Origin: Mycobacterium dioxanotrophicus
GTDB taxonomy: Bacteria; Actinomycetota; Actinomycetes; Mycobacteriales; Mycobacteriaceae
DNA length: 64,000 nucleotides
Direction: 5' to 3'
Assembly: GCF_002157835.1 (NCBI RefSeq)
Contig: NZ_CP020809.1
Coordinates: 620,001 to 684,000, forward strand
Part shown: positions 19,738 to 30,230 of the stretch, one piece after another
Position numbering within the stretch: the first letter of the stretch is position 1
Layout of the letters: every line of letters starts with the position of its first letter
Program-made: the position numbers and the translations under genes
The notes under the pieces: generated by a model
What the model was told of the DNA's origin: nothing
Seen by the model: only the letters and a program-made list of their open reading frames with translations
The model's database searches: none

Positions 19738-21267
19738 CTAGGGCGGATTGTCGGCTTCCGACAGGCTGTCGGTGACGGCTAATTCGATCATCATCGCCAG
19801 CCGTTTGCGGGCGTCGTCGAGGCCGAGATTGGTCACCTCGGCCATCTTGCGCAGCCGGTACCGCACGGTGTTCTCGTGCACGTCGAGCCGCTGCCCGGCA
19901 TTGGCCAGATCGCCCTGGGCCTCCAGCCACGCCCGCAGGGTCTCGGTGTACCGGGTGGAGTGCGTGCGGTCGTGTTCACGCAGCTCGGCGACAGGACCGC
20001 GCTGCGGTACGCGGCCCGACTGCGCGGCCACCCGCAGCCGTTGCAGCAGGATGTCATCCCAGGCTTCGTCGTAGACCGGAGCAGCTCCGGTGCGCCGCAC
20101 CTCGTGCAGGGCCAGGCACTCCTCGGCCTCGCGGCGCGCCGACGCGAGTTCCGCCGCGGTTGCCGGTCCGCTGACTCCGGCCAGCAGCGTCAGGTGCGCG
20201 GGCAACGCCGTCCGCAGTGCCGTCAGCCAACGTCCCGCGGCCGAGGCGTCGGCGCCGGGGAGCACGGTGTAGACGGCGTTTCCGGCCAGCGCGCTGCGGC
20301 CCGGCCGGGACCAGCCGAAGCCCGTGGTGGCCCGCTCGAACGCCAACAGCAGCGCCGCGTGCCGGTCGTCGGCGGTGTGCGCCCGCAGGGCGATCACCCG
20401 CAGCGGGGTCTGCGGCAACGCGAGTCTGCTGACCACCGTTGTCGCGTCGGCGGCGCCCTCGAGCAGCCGCAGCACCAACTCGGACTCCACCTGTCGTTCC
20501 AGGTCCGCGCTGGCCCGTGAGCGCAGCAGATGCATGGCCACCAGCCGCGCGCCGTGGGCCAGCGCGATGCGCCGGTCTTCGGGCAGCGGCTCGGCGCAGG
20601 TCACCCAGACCGAGCCCAGCAGTTCGCGGCCGGCCCGCGCGGCCACCACCATGCGTCCCGTCAGCCCGTAGTCGGGGTCGCCCGCGACGAACATTGGATC
20701 GTCGGATTCGGCGAGATGACGGAACACGCCGCGCTCCTCGAACACGGCCCGCAGCCGCTGCGGGGCCTCTCGGCTCAGGATCGTCTCGGCGCGAGCCGGG
20801 TCGGCGTGCTGTTGCATCCGCGAATACGCCAGCACCGTCGAACGCCGGCCTTCGATGGTCACCGAACCGCCGACCGCGTCGGCCAGGCTGTCCGCGAGCG
20901 CGAACAAGTCCGTTGGCCCGCGCCCGGATTCGGTTTCGCGGCCCTCCAGGACCAGGCCGTACACCACGGCGGCCAGCTCACTCCAGGACACCTGCGGGTC
21001 GACGACCATCACCGCCATGTCCTCGGGCTCGCTCGAGACGGGCTCACCGGAGTCGCGGACCAGGACCACCACCGCCCGGGCCGCGGAGGCCCAGGCGATG
21101 GCTTCGGCGGAATCGGCGGCGCCGACGGCGATCAGGACGTCACCGACCACATAGCCCGGCTCGTGGATCACGACGCTGCGCAGCTCGGTCGACCGCGGAG
21201 TGGAGCAGTGCCGCAGGTGGACTCCGTAGCCGCCCAGTACGTTGATCAGCCGGTCGAGTGTGATCAA
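19738..21267 (-). CDS. PucR-family transcriptional regulator
   Basis: 509 residues. The N-terminal PucR-type domain covers about 1-110, a GGDEF-like/CdaR central region about 280-400, and the C-terminal helix-turn-helix (HTH_30) about 450-500 with GDLANAGQRLDVHENTVRYRLRKM split over helix and turn. PucR regulators sense metabolites such as purine or amino acid breakdown products. Because the next gene downstream is the DadA-like dehydrogenase, this is probably its activator. It starts 1 bp from the stop of the protease gene upstream on the same strand (21269). Confidence 0.88.
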   Translation of the reverse strand: MITLDRLINVLGGYGVHLRHCSTPRSTELRSVVIHEPGYVVGDVLIAVGAADSAEAIAWASAARAVVVLVRDSGEPVSSEPEDMAVMVVDPQVSWSELAAVVYGLVLEGRETESGRGPTDLFALADSLADAVGGSVTIEGRRSTVLAYSRMQQHADPARAETILSREAPQRLRAVFEERGVFRHLAESDDPMFVAGDPDYGLTGRMVVAARAGRELLGSVWVTCAEPLPEDRRIALAHGARLVAMHLLRSRASADLERQVESELVLRLLEGAADATTVVSRLALPQTPLRVIALRAHTADDRHAALLLAFERATTGFGWSRPGRSALAGNAVYTVLPGADASAAGRWLTALRTALPAHLTLLAGVSGPATAAELASARREAEECLALHEVRRTGAAPVYDEAWDDILLQRLRVAAQSGRVPQRGPVAELREHDRTHSTRYTETLRAWLEAQGDLANAGQRLDVHENTVRYRLRKMAEVTNLGLDDARKRLAMMIELAVTDSLSEADNPP

Positions 21268-21268
21268 C

Positions 21269-22288
21269 TTACGGCCCGGCGGCCAGCGTCGCCTTGCCGT
21301 TGCGCGGAGTCCCGGAGGCGTCCTGCCAGGTCAGGTCGATGACGTCGCCCGGGTAGTGCCGGTCGAGGACCAGCGTCAGGGTCCGTGCCGAATCCAGCGG
21401 AGTGCCGTCGATGCTCGTCAGCAGGTCACCCGGGACAAGGCCCGCGCCGTCCGCGGGGCCGCCTCGCATGACGTCCTGGATGATCACGCCGCCACCCTGG
21501 CGGGGTGCGCTGCGCACGCCGACGCCGAGCATCGTCGGCGCACCGATGTGCACCGAGCCCGACGGCGTGCGGGAGCGGATCTGCCCGGCGACGGCCATCG
21601 CGTCGTTGATCGGGATCGCAAAGCCCTTGCCGCCCGGACCCATCCGGAAGTTCACCGACGCAGCCGTCGTCATACCGACCACCTGGCCCGCGCCGTTGAT
21701 GACGGGACCGCCCGAATCGCCGGCCCGCACGGGTGCGGCGAACTCGAACAGACCGGTGATCTCGTCGCTGCTACCGGTCAGCTCGTCCTCGGCGTTGACG
21801 GTGCGCCCGAAGGCGGTGACCGTGCCGACCTCCTGGGTCAGCGGGGCGTCGCTGCCCTGCGCATTGCCTAGGGCTACCACCGGATCTCCTGGTGCCAGCG
21901 CGGTGGAATCCCCGATCGTGGCCGTCGGCAGACCGTCCGCACCGCGCAGCTGCAGAACAGCCACGTCGTGCTGCCGGTCGTACCCGATGAGGTCAGCGGG
22001 GTAGGACCGGCCGTTGACCGTGGCGCTGACCGCGTTGGCGCCCTGCACGACGTGGTAGTTGGTCAGCACCTCACCGTTCGGGGACAGCACGATGCCGGTG
22101 CCGATGCCGTATGCCTGCTGGTAATCGACCCTGGTGTCGACCCGGGCCACTGCCGGTTGCACCACGGAGACCGCGGACAGTGGATCGCCGGGAGCGGCGG
22201 TTGCCGGTGCCAGCGGTGCCACCAACACCAAGGCAGCGAGGACCGCCAGGATTATCGAGGTGGCACGGTGTGACCGCAGTTTGCCCAT
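21269..22288 (-). CDS. Secreted trypsin-like serine protease with PDZ domain (PepA/HtrA-like)
   Basis: 339 residues. A Sec signal (about 1-32, ending ATAAPGDP) is followed by a chymotrypsin-fold protease with His in TNYHVV, Asp in RQHDVAVLQL and Ser in AGDSGGPV, and a C-terminal PDZ domain (about 250-335, ending with TPRNGKATLAAGP). The architecture and PGDPLSAV start of the mature protein match mycobacterial PepA (Rv0125). It is expected to act in the cell envelope or outside as a quality-control or processing protease. The downstream PucR gene is 1 bp away, but a functional link is not evident. Confidence 0.9.
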   Translation of the reverse strand: MGKLRSHRATSIILAVLAALVLVAPLAPATAAPGDPLSAVSVVQPAVARVDTRVDYQQAYGIGTGIVLSPNGEVLTNYHVVQGANAVSATVNGRSYPADLIGYDRQHDVAVLQLRGADGLPTATIGDSTALAPGDPVVALGNAQGSDAPLTQEVGTVTAFGRTVNAEDELTGSSDEITGLFEFAAPVRAGDSGGPVINGAGQVVGMTTAASVNFRMGPGGKGFAIPINDAMAVAGQIRSRTPSGSVHIGAPTMLGVGVRSAPRQGGGVIIQDVMRGGPADGAGLVPGDLLTSIDGTPLDSARTLTLVLDRHYPGDVIDLTWQDASGTPRNGKATLAAGP

Positions 22289-22335
22289 GTATCCATCTTC
22301 GCCCGCGTAAGCGGCGCTGTCGACGCGCGGGGGCT

Positions 22336-23202
22336 TCAGTCCTCGACGGTGACGTTGTCGCGGGACCGTCGGCGCAGGCGCGAGATGCCGCCCTTGTTGG
22401 CGGGCCGCCGGTTGCGCAGTTTGCCTTGCTGACCTGCGGCGTCGTCGTCGGCGGCAGCTTCTTTCGGGTAATCGGCGTCGTCGCCGGGCTGGTTTGCGGA
22501 GTCCTCGTCGGTCTCGTGCTCGACGGCCGACGATTCCGGCTCCTCCGCGGCGGACTCGGTCAGCTCGACCGACGCCTCGTCGGTGGCTGTGACCTGGGGT
22601 TCTTCGGATTCTTCGTCCGTCTCCGGCTCGTCGCCCTCGTCCGATTCCTCGGTCTTTTCAGACTCGTCAGCCTCAGCGGTCTCTTCGGACTCAGCGGCCT
22701 CGTCAGCCTCAGCAGCCTCGGATTTGCGACGGCCGCGGGCCTTCTTCTGTGTCGTCTTGAGCGGCTTCGGCGGTGGCGGCGGAAGCTCGGCGAGGAACGC
22801 CAGATAGAAGCCAAGGATGCCGAGCAGCGCGATCGAGGCGGCCGCACCGTAGATACCGAACAGCCACTGGCCGGCACTGTCCAGGGACAACCAGATCTCG
22901 GAGATCGCGGCGCCGACGATGAGCACCCCGGCCAGCACGTGGAACGCGACCGCCGAGGTACGCAGGCGCAGCGCCAACTGCGGGGTGCCGTACTCGGGGC
23001 GACGCGTGCGCTGCAGCGTGAAGAACACCGGAAGCGCGGCCACCGCGATCAGGACGCCGGTGACGATCCGCAGCACCAGGCCGAGGGTGGGGGAAGTTTC
23101 GCCCATGAGCTCGGGCCAGCGGGGGAGAACGAAGAAGAAGTAGAGCCCGGCAGCGACGAGTGAGAACGACGCATGCCATATCACCGCGACGGTGCGGCTC
23201 AT
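22336..23202 (-). CDS. lucA: LucA-like membrane protein with long acidic C-terminal tail
   Basis: 288 residues from the ATG at 23202 with AAGGAGGGG upstream. Four membrane segments occupy about 3-25, 38-62, 82-108 and 112-140; the rest (about 150-288) is a highly acidic, Glu/Asp/Ser/Ala-rich tail with basic patches (KKARGRRK and RRPANK...RRRSR) at its two ends. Its place next to tRNA-Ser, SRP RNA and the aspartate aminotransferase matches M. tuberculosis Rv3723 (LucA), which stabilises the Mce1 and Mce4 lipid importers. The assignment rests on topology and synteny recalled from memory. Confidence 0.65.
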   Translation of the reverse strand: MSRTVAVIWHASFSLVAAGLYFFFVLPRWPELMGETSPTLGLVLRIVTGVLIAVAALPVFFTLQRTRRPEYGTPQLALRLRTSAVAFHVLAGVLIVGAAISEIWLSLDSAGQWLFGIYGAAASIALLGILGFYLAFLAELPPPPPKPLKTTQKKARGRRKSEAAEADEAAESEETAEADESEKTEESDEGDEPETDEESEEPQVTATDEASVELTESAAEEPESSAVEHETDEDSANQPGDDADYPKEAAADDDAAGQQGKLRNRRPANKGGISRLRRRSRDNVTVED

Positions 23203-23276
23203 ACCCCTCCTTGGATTTGGGTGGGCCGGGGTGCGACCAGACTGCATATGAGCAGGTCACACCCCGGACCCGAGTG

Positions 23277-23362
23277 CGGAGGATAGGGGATTTGAACCCC
23301 TGAGGGCTGTTAACCCAACCCGCGTTCCAGGCGAGCGCCATAGGCCACTAGGCGAATCCTCC
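23277..23362 (-). tRNA. serU-like: tRNA-Ser (anticodon GGA)
   Basis: The minus strand reads GGAGGAT at its 5' end, pairing with ATCCTCC at the 3' end (7 bp) followed by discriminator G. The anticodon loop is CTGGAAC, giving anticodon GGA for UCC/UCU serine codons. A long variable arm (GGGTTGGGTTAACAGCCC region) is the class II signature of tRNA-Ser, and the T-arm carries GGTTCAAATCC. The CCA is not encoded (G is followed by CAC). Length 86 nt. Confidence 0.95.
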
Positions 23363-23468
23363 GTCGGCAATCGTAGCCGACAGCGCAACCTGCTCTGTCC
23401 AGGTGCGGGTGTGGACCCGCTGTGCACCTGTGGTTCGTGGGTATCGAGCACCGGGTACTACACTCGCC

Positions 23469-23560
23469 CGTGGACCCCGCGCGGCGTCCATCCTGTGAAC
23501 TCCCCCAGGGCCGGAAGGCAGCAAGGGTCAATGGGCTCTGGCGGGTGCGCGGGGTCCCCT
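23469..23560 (+). ncRNA. ffs: 4.5S signal recognition particle RNA (small bacterial type)
   Basis: A terminal stem pairs GGACCCCGCGC (23472-23482) with GCGCGGGGTCC (23547-23557). The apical domain has the conserved SRP core: CAGGGCCGGAAGGCAGCAAGGG with the GGAA tetraloop-proximal and GCAGCA internal-loop signatures that bind Ffh. Small size (about 90 nt) is the Gram-negative/mycobacterial type lacking the Alu domain. It lies between tRNA-Ser and aspC, as in M. tuberculosis. Exact ends are estimated from the stem. Confidence 0.93.
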
Positions 23561-23571
23561 TCATTCATTGA

Positions 23572-24894
<1,323 letters not shown>

Positions 24895-24920
24895 TCGGGA
24901 CCGGTAGGTAGCCTGCATCC

Positions 24921-26911
24921 GTGGCTCTCTACCGCAAGTACCGTCCGGCTACGTTCGCCGAAGTCGTCGGGCAGGAGCATGTCACCGAGCCGCTGTCGAC
25001 GGCGCTCACCGCGGGCCGGATCAACCACGCGTACCTGTTCTCGGGGCCGCGCGGCTGCGGTAAGACCTCGTCGGCGCGGATCCTGGCCCGCTCGCTGAAC
25101 TGCGAGCAGGGGCCCACGCCGACACCGTGCGGGGTGTGCGATTCGTGCGTCGCGCTGGCCCCCAACGGCCCGGGCAACCTCGACGTCACCGAACTCGACG
25201 CGGCCAGCCACGGTGGCGTCGACGACACCCGCGAACTGCGCGACCGCGCGTTCTTCACCCCCGCGCAATCGCGGTACCGCATCTTCATCATCGACGAAGC
25301 GCACATGGTCACCACGGCCGGTTTCAACGCTCTGCTCAAGATCGTCGAGGAGCCGCCCGAGCACCTGATCTTCGTGTTCGCGACCACCGAACCGGAGAAG
25401 GTGCTGCCGACCATCCGGTCGCGCACCCATCACTACCCGTTCCGGCTGCTGGCACCGCGGACCATGCGCCCGCTGCTCGAGCGCATCTGCGGCGACGAGA
25501 GCGTCGACGTCGACGACGCCGTCTACCCGCTGGTCATCCGGGCCGGCGGTGGTTCCCCCCGCGACACCCTGTCGGTGCTCGATCAGCTGCTGGCCGGGGC
25601 CGAGGGCAACCGGATCACCTACCAGCGGGCGCTGTCGCTGCTCGGTGCCACCGACATGGCGCTGATCGACGACGCCGTCGAGGCGCTGGCCGCCGGTGAC
25701 GCCGCGGCGCTGTTCGGGGCGGTCGAGTCGGTGATCGACGCCGGCCACGATCCGCGCCGGTTCGCCACCGACCTGCTCGAACGCTTTCGCGACCTGATCG
25801 TTTTGCAGGCGGTCCCCGACGCCGCGACCCGCGGGGTCGTCGACGCGCCCGCCGATGTGCTCGAGCACATGCGTGACCAGTCCACCCGACTCGGCTCGGC
25901 GACGCTGACCCGCTACGCCGAGGTGGTCCACGCCGGGCTGGGGGAGATGCGCGGCGCCACGGCACCCCGGCTGCTGCTCGAGGTGGTGTGCGCGCGGCTG
26001 CTGCTGCCCTCGGCGCATGACACCGAATCGGCCCTGCTGCAGCGCATCGAACGGATCGAAACCCGGCTCGACATGTCGATCCCGGTCGGGGAGGCCCAGG
26101 CATCGGCGGGTCGGCCTGCCGCCGAGCCCGCCAAGACCTACACCCGGCGCAGCCAGGCGGCGGCCACACCGCCGCCGACGCCCGAACCCGCGCCGGCTCC
26201 CGCTGTTGTGGCGGCCCGCCCGCTGCGGTGGCACCTCCGCCTCCGCCTCCGCCGCCGCCGGTGCCGGAACCCGAGCCGGAACCGGTGCGTGTGCCCGAGC
26301 CCGTGGTTCCGGCGCCTGCACCAGCACCGGCGCCGGAACCAGAACCGACGCCCGAGCCAGAACCCATGCCGTCGGCGCCCGAACCCGCGCCGTCGGCGCC
26401 TGCGCCCGGTGGCGAACCCAACGCCGCCGCGGTGCGCTCCATGTGGACGACGGTCCGCGAGAAGGTGCGCGAGCGCAGCCGCACCACCGAGGTCATGCTG
26501 TCGGGCGCGATCGTGCGGGCGGTTGAGGACAAAACCCTTGTGCTGTCCCATGAATCTCCGCCGCTGGCCAAGCGGCTCACCGAATCGCGCAATGCCGACG
26601 TCATCCGCGATGCGCTCAAGGACGCGCTCGGCGTGGACTGGCAGATCCGCTGTGAGGTGGGCACCGCGGAAGCCGCGGCGCCGCCACCGCCGCGGGCCAC
26701 CAAGCCCCCGCCAAAGGTCCCCGCCCGGGTCGCTCGTTCCATACCCGAAGCGGACCTGGCGCCCCCTCCGGAGCCGCCATCGCCCGAGGACGAGGAAGAA
26801 GAGTTGCTCGCCGAGGCCGGGCAGAGCGAGGCCGGGCCTCGCCGCGACCCCGAGGAGGTCGCGCTGGAGCTCCTGCAGAACGAACTGGGCGCGCGCAAGA
26901 TCGACGGTTAG
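24921..26911 (+). CDS. dnaX: DNA polymerase III gamma/tau subunit, with an apparent -1 frameshift near codon 433
   Basis: The clamp-loader ATPase. Frame 1 from the GTG at 24921 encodes domains I-III: Walker A GPRGCGKTSSA, a Cys zinc module (CEQG...CGVCDSC), Walker B IFIIDEAHM and sensor motifs, then a Pro/Ala linker. From about 26205-26228 the sensible protein moves to the -1 frame (PPPPPPVPEPEPEP...), which encodes the tau-specific C-terminus (SMWTTVREKVRERSRTTEVMLSG...) to the stop at 26911. The span is 1991 nt, one short of a multiple of three, so one lost base explains it. If not repaired, frame 1 continues as nonsense to 28355. dnaX is essential, so an assembly error or recoding is likelier than loss. 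The C-terminus contacts the polymerase alpha subunit and helicase in other bacteria. Confidence 0.88.
26205..26230 (+). other. Frameshift window in dnaX proline-rich linker
   Basis: Upstream codons read A-V-V-A-A-R-P in frame 1; downstream the -1 frame reads A-A-V-A-P-P-P-P. Adding one C to the run GCCCGCCCGCTGCGG restores a continuous A-A-R-P-A-A-V-A-P linker. No X-XXY-YYZ slippery heptamer is present, unlike the A-AAA-AAG of E. coli dnaX. Confidence 0.75.
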
Positions 26912-26913
26912 CC

Positions 26914-26971
26914 GCGAGACTGCGCTGAGGGTCGTGAAACGAGCGACTTCACAACCCTCAGCGCAGTCTCG
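26914..26971. terminator. Long palindrome between dnaX and the convergent methyltransferase gene
   Basis: CGAGACTGCGCTGAGGGT (26914-26931) pairs perfectly with its inverted copy at 26954-26971 (18 bp stem, 22-nt loop). It lies just after the dnaX stop and before the stop of the convergent gene at 26988, the position of a bidirectional terminator. There is no U-tract, as is common in mycobacteria. Confidence 0.7.
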
Positions 26972-26987
26972 GCGAAATAGCCGACGT

Positions 26988-28301
26988 CTACGGCTGCCAC
27001 CACGGGCGCAGCGGCAGGCCCCCGTCGTGCCCGTTCTCGTCGAGCTTGACCGCCAGCACCTGGTGCAGCTGGATGACGTTGGTCTCGAAGCCCAGCCGGG
27101 AACCGGCCATGTACAGGCCCCAGACCTTGGCGGTGGGCAGGCCGACCTCGGCTACCGCCTCGTCCCAGTGCTCGACGAGGTTGGCGCACCAGTCGCGCAG
27201 GGTCATCGCGTAGTGATGACGCAGGTTTTCCTCGTGCAGCACCTCCAGGCCCACATCCTGGACCTCGGTGATGATGCGGCCGGAGCCCGTCAGCTCGCCG
27301 TCGGGGAACACGTAGCGGTCGATGAAGCCGCCGGCCGCGGCCCCCGACCGGTTGTCGTGCCGGGTGATGCAGTGGTTGAGCAGCAGCCCGCCGACGCGCA
27401 GCTTGGACTTGAGGAAGCCGAAGTACGACGGGTAGTTGTGCACGCCGATGTGTTCGGTGAGGCCGATCGAGGACACCGCGTCGAAGCCCGACTCGGCGAC
27501 GTCGCGGTAGTCGCCGTGACGCACCTCGGCCAGATCGCTCAGCCCTTCTTCGGCGATGGCCTTCTGTGCCCACGCGGCCTGCTCGCGCGACAGCGTCACC
27601 CCGATGGCCCGCACACCCTGGCGGGCTGCGTAACGGACCATGGCGCCCCAGCCGCAGCCGACGTCGAGCAGCCGGTCCCCGGGCTGCAGCCGCAGCTTGT
27701 CGAACACCAGGCGGTACTTGTTCTCCTGAGCCTGCTCCAGCGTGGCGTCCGCATCGGGGTAGCACGCACACGTATAGGTCATCGACGGCCCCAGCACCCA
27801 CTCGTAGAACGTGTTCGACACGTCGTAGTGGTGATGGATGGCCTCGGCGTCGCGAACCCGGCTGTGCCGCAACCCTTCCACCATCCGGCGCCAGCGCGGC
27901 AGCGCTTCCTGCGGCGGAGGGGCGATGGGCTTGAGGTGCTCGATGCCGATGGAGCGGACGATGTTGGCCAGTACGCGCGCCGGTGGCCGTTTGAAGTCCA
28001 TCTTCTCGGCCAGCGCGCACAGCAGCGGGTACGGATCGCCCGGGTGCACGCCGTGCGGTTCCAGATCACCCGACACGTAGGCGCGCGCCAACCCGAGGTC
28101 ACCGGGGGCGGTGGCGAGGTAGGTGGTACCGCGCGGGGTCTTGAGATCGAGTCCGAGTGCGGCGTCCTCGGGGCCTGCGGTGCTGCCGTCGTAAGCGGTG
28201 AATTTCAGGGGGAGCTGTCCCGCGGCGAAGATCTCCAGGATCTCGGCGAGCGTGAGTTTGTTCGCCTGAGAGTGCGTCGAATTTTCCCTGAAAGTTGTCA
28301 T
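26988..28301 (-). CDS. Cyclopropane-fatty-acid synthase family SAM methyltransferase
   Basis: 437 residues. The SAM site is LLDVGCGWGA (about 218-227), with the CFA-synthase pattern AIHHHYDVSN, TYTCACY and EENL further along, and an N-terminal lipid-binding region of about 150 residues. It methylates double bonds of phospholipid-bound fatty acids. Its ATG overlaps the stop of the upstream FAD oxidoreductase gene by 4 bp. This pairing is the one seen in the 10-methyl-stearate (tuberculostearic acid) system, where the methyltransferase adds a methylene that the flavoprotein reduces; here it is the Rv3720-Rv3719 paralogue pair, so the exact product is not certain. Confidence 0.88.
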   Translation of the reverse strand: MTTFRENSTHSQANKLTLAEILEIFAAGQLPLKFTAYDGSTAGPEDAALGLDLKTPRGTTYLATAPGDLGLARAYVSGDLEPHGVHPGDPYPLLCALAEKMDFKRPPARVLANIVRSIGIEHLKPIAPPPQEALPRWRRMVEGLRHSRVRDAEAIHHHYDVSNTFYEWVLGPSMTYTCACYPDADATLEQAQENKYRLVFDKLRLQPGDRLLDVGCGWGAMVRYAARQGVRAIGVTLSREQAAWAQKAIAEEGLSDLAEVRHGDYRDVAESGFDAVSSIGLTEHIGVHNYPSYFGFLKSKLRVGGLLLNHCITRHDNRSGAAAGGFIDRYVFPDGELTGSGRIITEVQDVGLEVLHEENLRHHYAMTLRDWCANLVEHWDEAVAEVGLPTAKVWGLYMAGSRLGFETNVIQLHQVLAVKLDENGHDGGLPLRPWWQP

Positions 28302-29698
28302 TGCCGTTGCACCGCTTTCGAATACAGATCAAGGAGACGTGAATCGGGATCGTAGGTTTTCTTGACCGTCTTATAAGCTTCCCCGCCATATAGTGCGTCA
28401 AACTCGTCGCGCGGGTAAAACGCGTCCGAATACAGCGATTTGTGTCCATCGAGCTGGCTGACCTTGCGTTCGATGAGCCGGTTGGTGTGCCCGGGTTCGG
28501 GCCCGATCGGCACCGACGACCAGAAGCCGACGTTGACATAGGTGTGGTGGGGGCGCAGCGGATACAGCGGCCACGTTCCGGCGGTTCTCGGATCGTCGCG
28601 TAACCGTAGCGGGCACAGCCAGATTGGTTCGATCGGGACGTTCTCGAGAAACCAGGTGAGAAATTCCGCGCAGTTCTCGATCGGCACCTCGACGTCCTGC
28701 ACCACGCGTTCCCGGGGCGGGCGGCCGTTGCGCTTCTCGATGCGGTCGGCGATGTTGAACCGCCGGTCGTAGCCGATGAGTTTCCAGTAGAAGCTGCTGC
28801 GGCGGTAGCGGCGCGGCCACAGCCGCCGGATCGCGGGGTGCTGCGCGCCGAATGCCCGTGAGCACCAGAACCAGTCGGTGTCCCACCGCCACAGGTAATC
28901 GTGAATGGTCAGGCGGTCATGTTTTTCCGCCGCGGTCTTCCCGTCGTGCTGGATGGAGCGGTAGTAGATGGCGCTGCCTGTGTAGTCGCTGACAGGACCG
29001 GCGGTGGCGGTCTTGATGCCCACGCACAGGTAACTTTCGTCGGCGCTGAACACCACGCCGTCGAGGTAATCGACCTTCTCGCCGCCGATGCCGCCGGTTT
29101 CGATGATGCGGTCCATGGCCGCGACCAGCTCGTCCAACGTGTGGAAGCGCAGGTGGCGCAGCGCCACGAATGGCAGCACCGGTTCCAGCTCGATCCGCAG
29201 CCGCGTCGAATAGCCAAGAGTGCCATAGGAATTGGGGAAAGCCCGGAATAGATCCGAATGCTCGGCGGGCGATGCGGTGACGATTTCGCCTGCGCCGGTG
29301 AGGATGTCCATCTCCAACACGGATTCGTGCGGCAGCCCGTTGCGGAACGACGTGGACTCGATACCGAGGCCGGTGACCGCACCACCGAGGGTGATGGTCT
29401 TGAGTTGCGGTACCACCAAGGGCGCCAGCCCATATGGCAGCGTCGCATCCACCAGGTCCTCGTATGTGCACATGCCTGCCACATCTGCGGTCGACGCGTG
29501 TGGGTCGACCGCGATGACATTGGTCAAACCTGATGTGTCCAGACCCTTACCGGCGTGCCGGTCGCGGGCGCGGAACAGGTTCGACGTGCTTTTGGCAAGA
29601 CGAACTGTCTCGGTGGGTTTTATGGCGCGATAGCTGTCGAGGAGCCGCTGTACGCCGGCAGCGTGGACAGCCTGTGCGTCAGTCGGAACAACAGACAC
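28298..29698 (-). CDS. FAD-linked oxidoreductase (DHCR24/p-cresol methylhydroxylase fold)
   Basis: 466 residues. The FAD-binding (type 4) domain runs from about 25 to 185 with ISTSNLF-like RLAKSTSNLFR, VDPHASTADVAGMCTYEDLV and TLGGAVTGLGIESTSFRNGLPHE, typical of the diminuto/DHCR24 group that reduces or oxidises carbon-carbon bonds in lipids. No signal peptide. It is the first gene of a two-gene unit with the CFA-type methyltransferase (4-bp overlap), so it probably reduces the methylene intermediate made by that enzyme. The first ATG at 29698 fits the family length. It corresponds by order to M. tuberculosis Rv3719. Confidence 0.85.
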   Translation of the reverse strand: MSVVPTDAQAVHAAGVQRLLDSYRAIKPTETVRLAKSTSNLFRARDRHAGKGLDTSGLTNVIAVDPHASTADVAGMCTYEDLVDATLPYGLAPLVVPQLKTITLGGAVTGLGIESTSFRNGLPHESVLEMDILTGAGEIVTASPAEHSDLFRAFPNSYGTLGYSTRLRIELEPVLPFVALRHLRFHTLDELVAAMDRIIETGGIGGEKVDYLDGVVFSADESYLCVGIKTATAGPVSDYTGSAIYYRSIQHDGKTAAEKHDRLTIHDYLWRWDTDWFWCSRAFGAQHPAIRRLWPRRYRRSSFYWKLIGYDRRFNIADRIEKRNGRPPRERVVQDVEVPIENCAEFLTWFLENVPIEPIWLCPLRLRDDPRTAGTWPLYPLRPHHTYVNVGFWSSVPIGPEPGHTNRLIERKVSQLDGHKSLYSDAFYPRDEFDALYGGEAYKTVKKTYDPDSRLLDLYSKAVQRQ

Positions 29699-29789
29699 AC
29701 ATATACGCTAGTCGGCGGTTGCATTCGATGCGACCCGGAGGAGCGCGGTTATCAGACCGCGACGTCATTGATACAAGGAGTATTCACCG

Positions 29790-30230
29790 ATGGGACAGGT
29801 CAGCGCGGTCAGCACCGTATTGATCAACGCCGAACCCGCCGCCGTGTTCGCTGCGATCGCCGACTACCAGACGGTGCGGCCGAAGATTCTCTCCTCGAAC
29901 TACAGCGCCTACCAGGTACTCGAAGGCGGGCAGGGTGCGGGCACCGTCGCCACCTGGAAGCTGCAGGCGACGAAATCACGTGTCCGCGAGGTCAAGGCGA
30001 CCGTCGACGTGGCCGGGCACACCGTCATCGAGAAGGACGCCAACTCGTCGATGGTGATCAACTGGACCGTCGCGCCTGCCGGAGCCGGATCGTCGGTCAA
30101 CCTCAAGACGACCTGGACCGGCGCCGGTGGCGTGGGCGGCTTCTTCGAGAAGACGTTCGCGCCGCTGGGGCTGCGCAAGATTCAGGACGAGGTGCTCGCC
30201 AACCTCAAGAAGGAGGTGGAAGGCGCCTAG
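29790..30230 (+). CDS. SRPBCC (START-like) domain protein
   Basis: 146 residues forming a single polyketide-cyclase/dehydrase-like helix-grip domain: an opening strand (SAVSTVLINAEPAAVFAAIADY), central strands and the closing amphipathic helix (LRKIQDEVLANLKKEVEG). Such proteins bind hydrophobic ligands in a cavity. It corresponds to Rv3718c by order. ATG 29790 has AAGGAG about 10 nt upstream. Its stop shares CTAG with the convergent amidase gene. Ligand unknown. Confidence 0.85.
   Translation: MGQVSAVSTVLINAEPAAVFAAIADYQTVRPKILSSNYSAYQVLEGGQGAGTVATWKLQATKSRVREVKATVDVAGHTVIEKDANSSMVINWTVAPAGAGSSVNLKTTWTGAGGVGGFFEKTFAPLGLRKIQDEVLANLKKEVEGA

Noticed and set aside
26205..26230. Programmed -1 frameshift as in E. 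coli dnaX
   Set aside because: No slippery heptamer is seen and the zero frame does not terminate, so an indel is more likely, although not excluded.
24921..28355. A single 1144-residue ORF running from dnaX through the methyltransferase region
   Set aside because: After about residue 433 it is Arg/Pro/His-rich nonsense antisense to the real CFA-type gene; the tau C-terminus is in the -1 frame.
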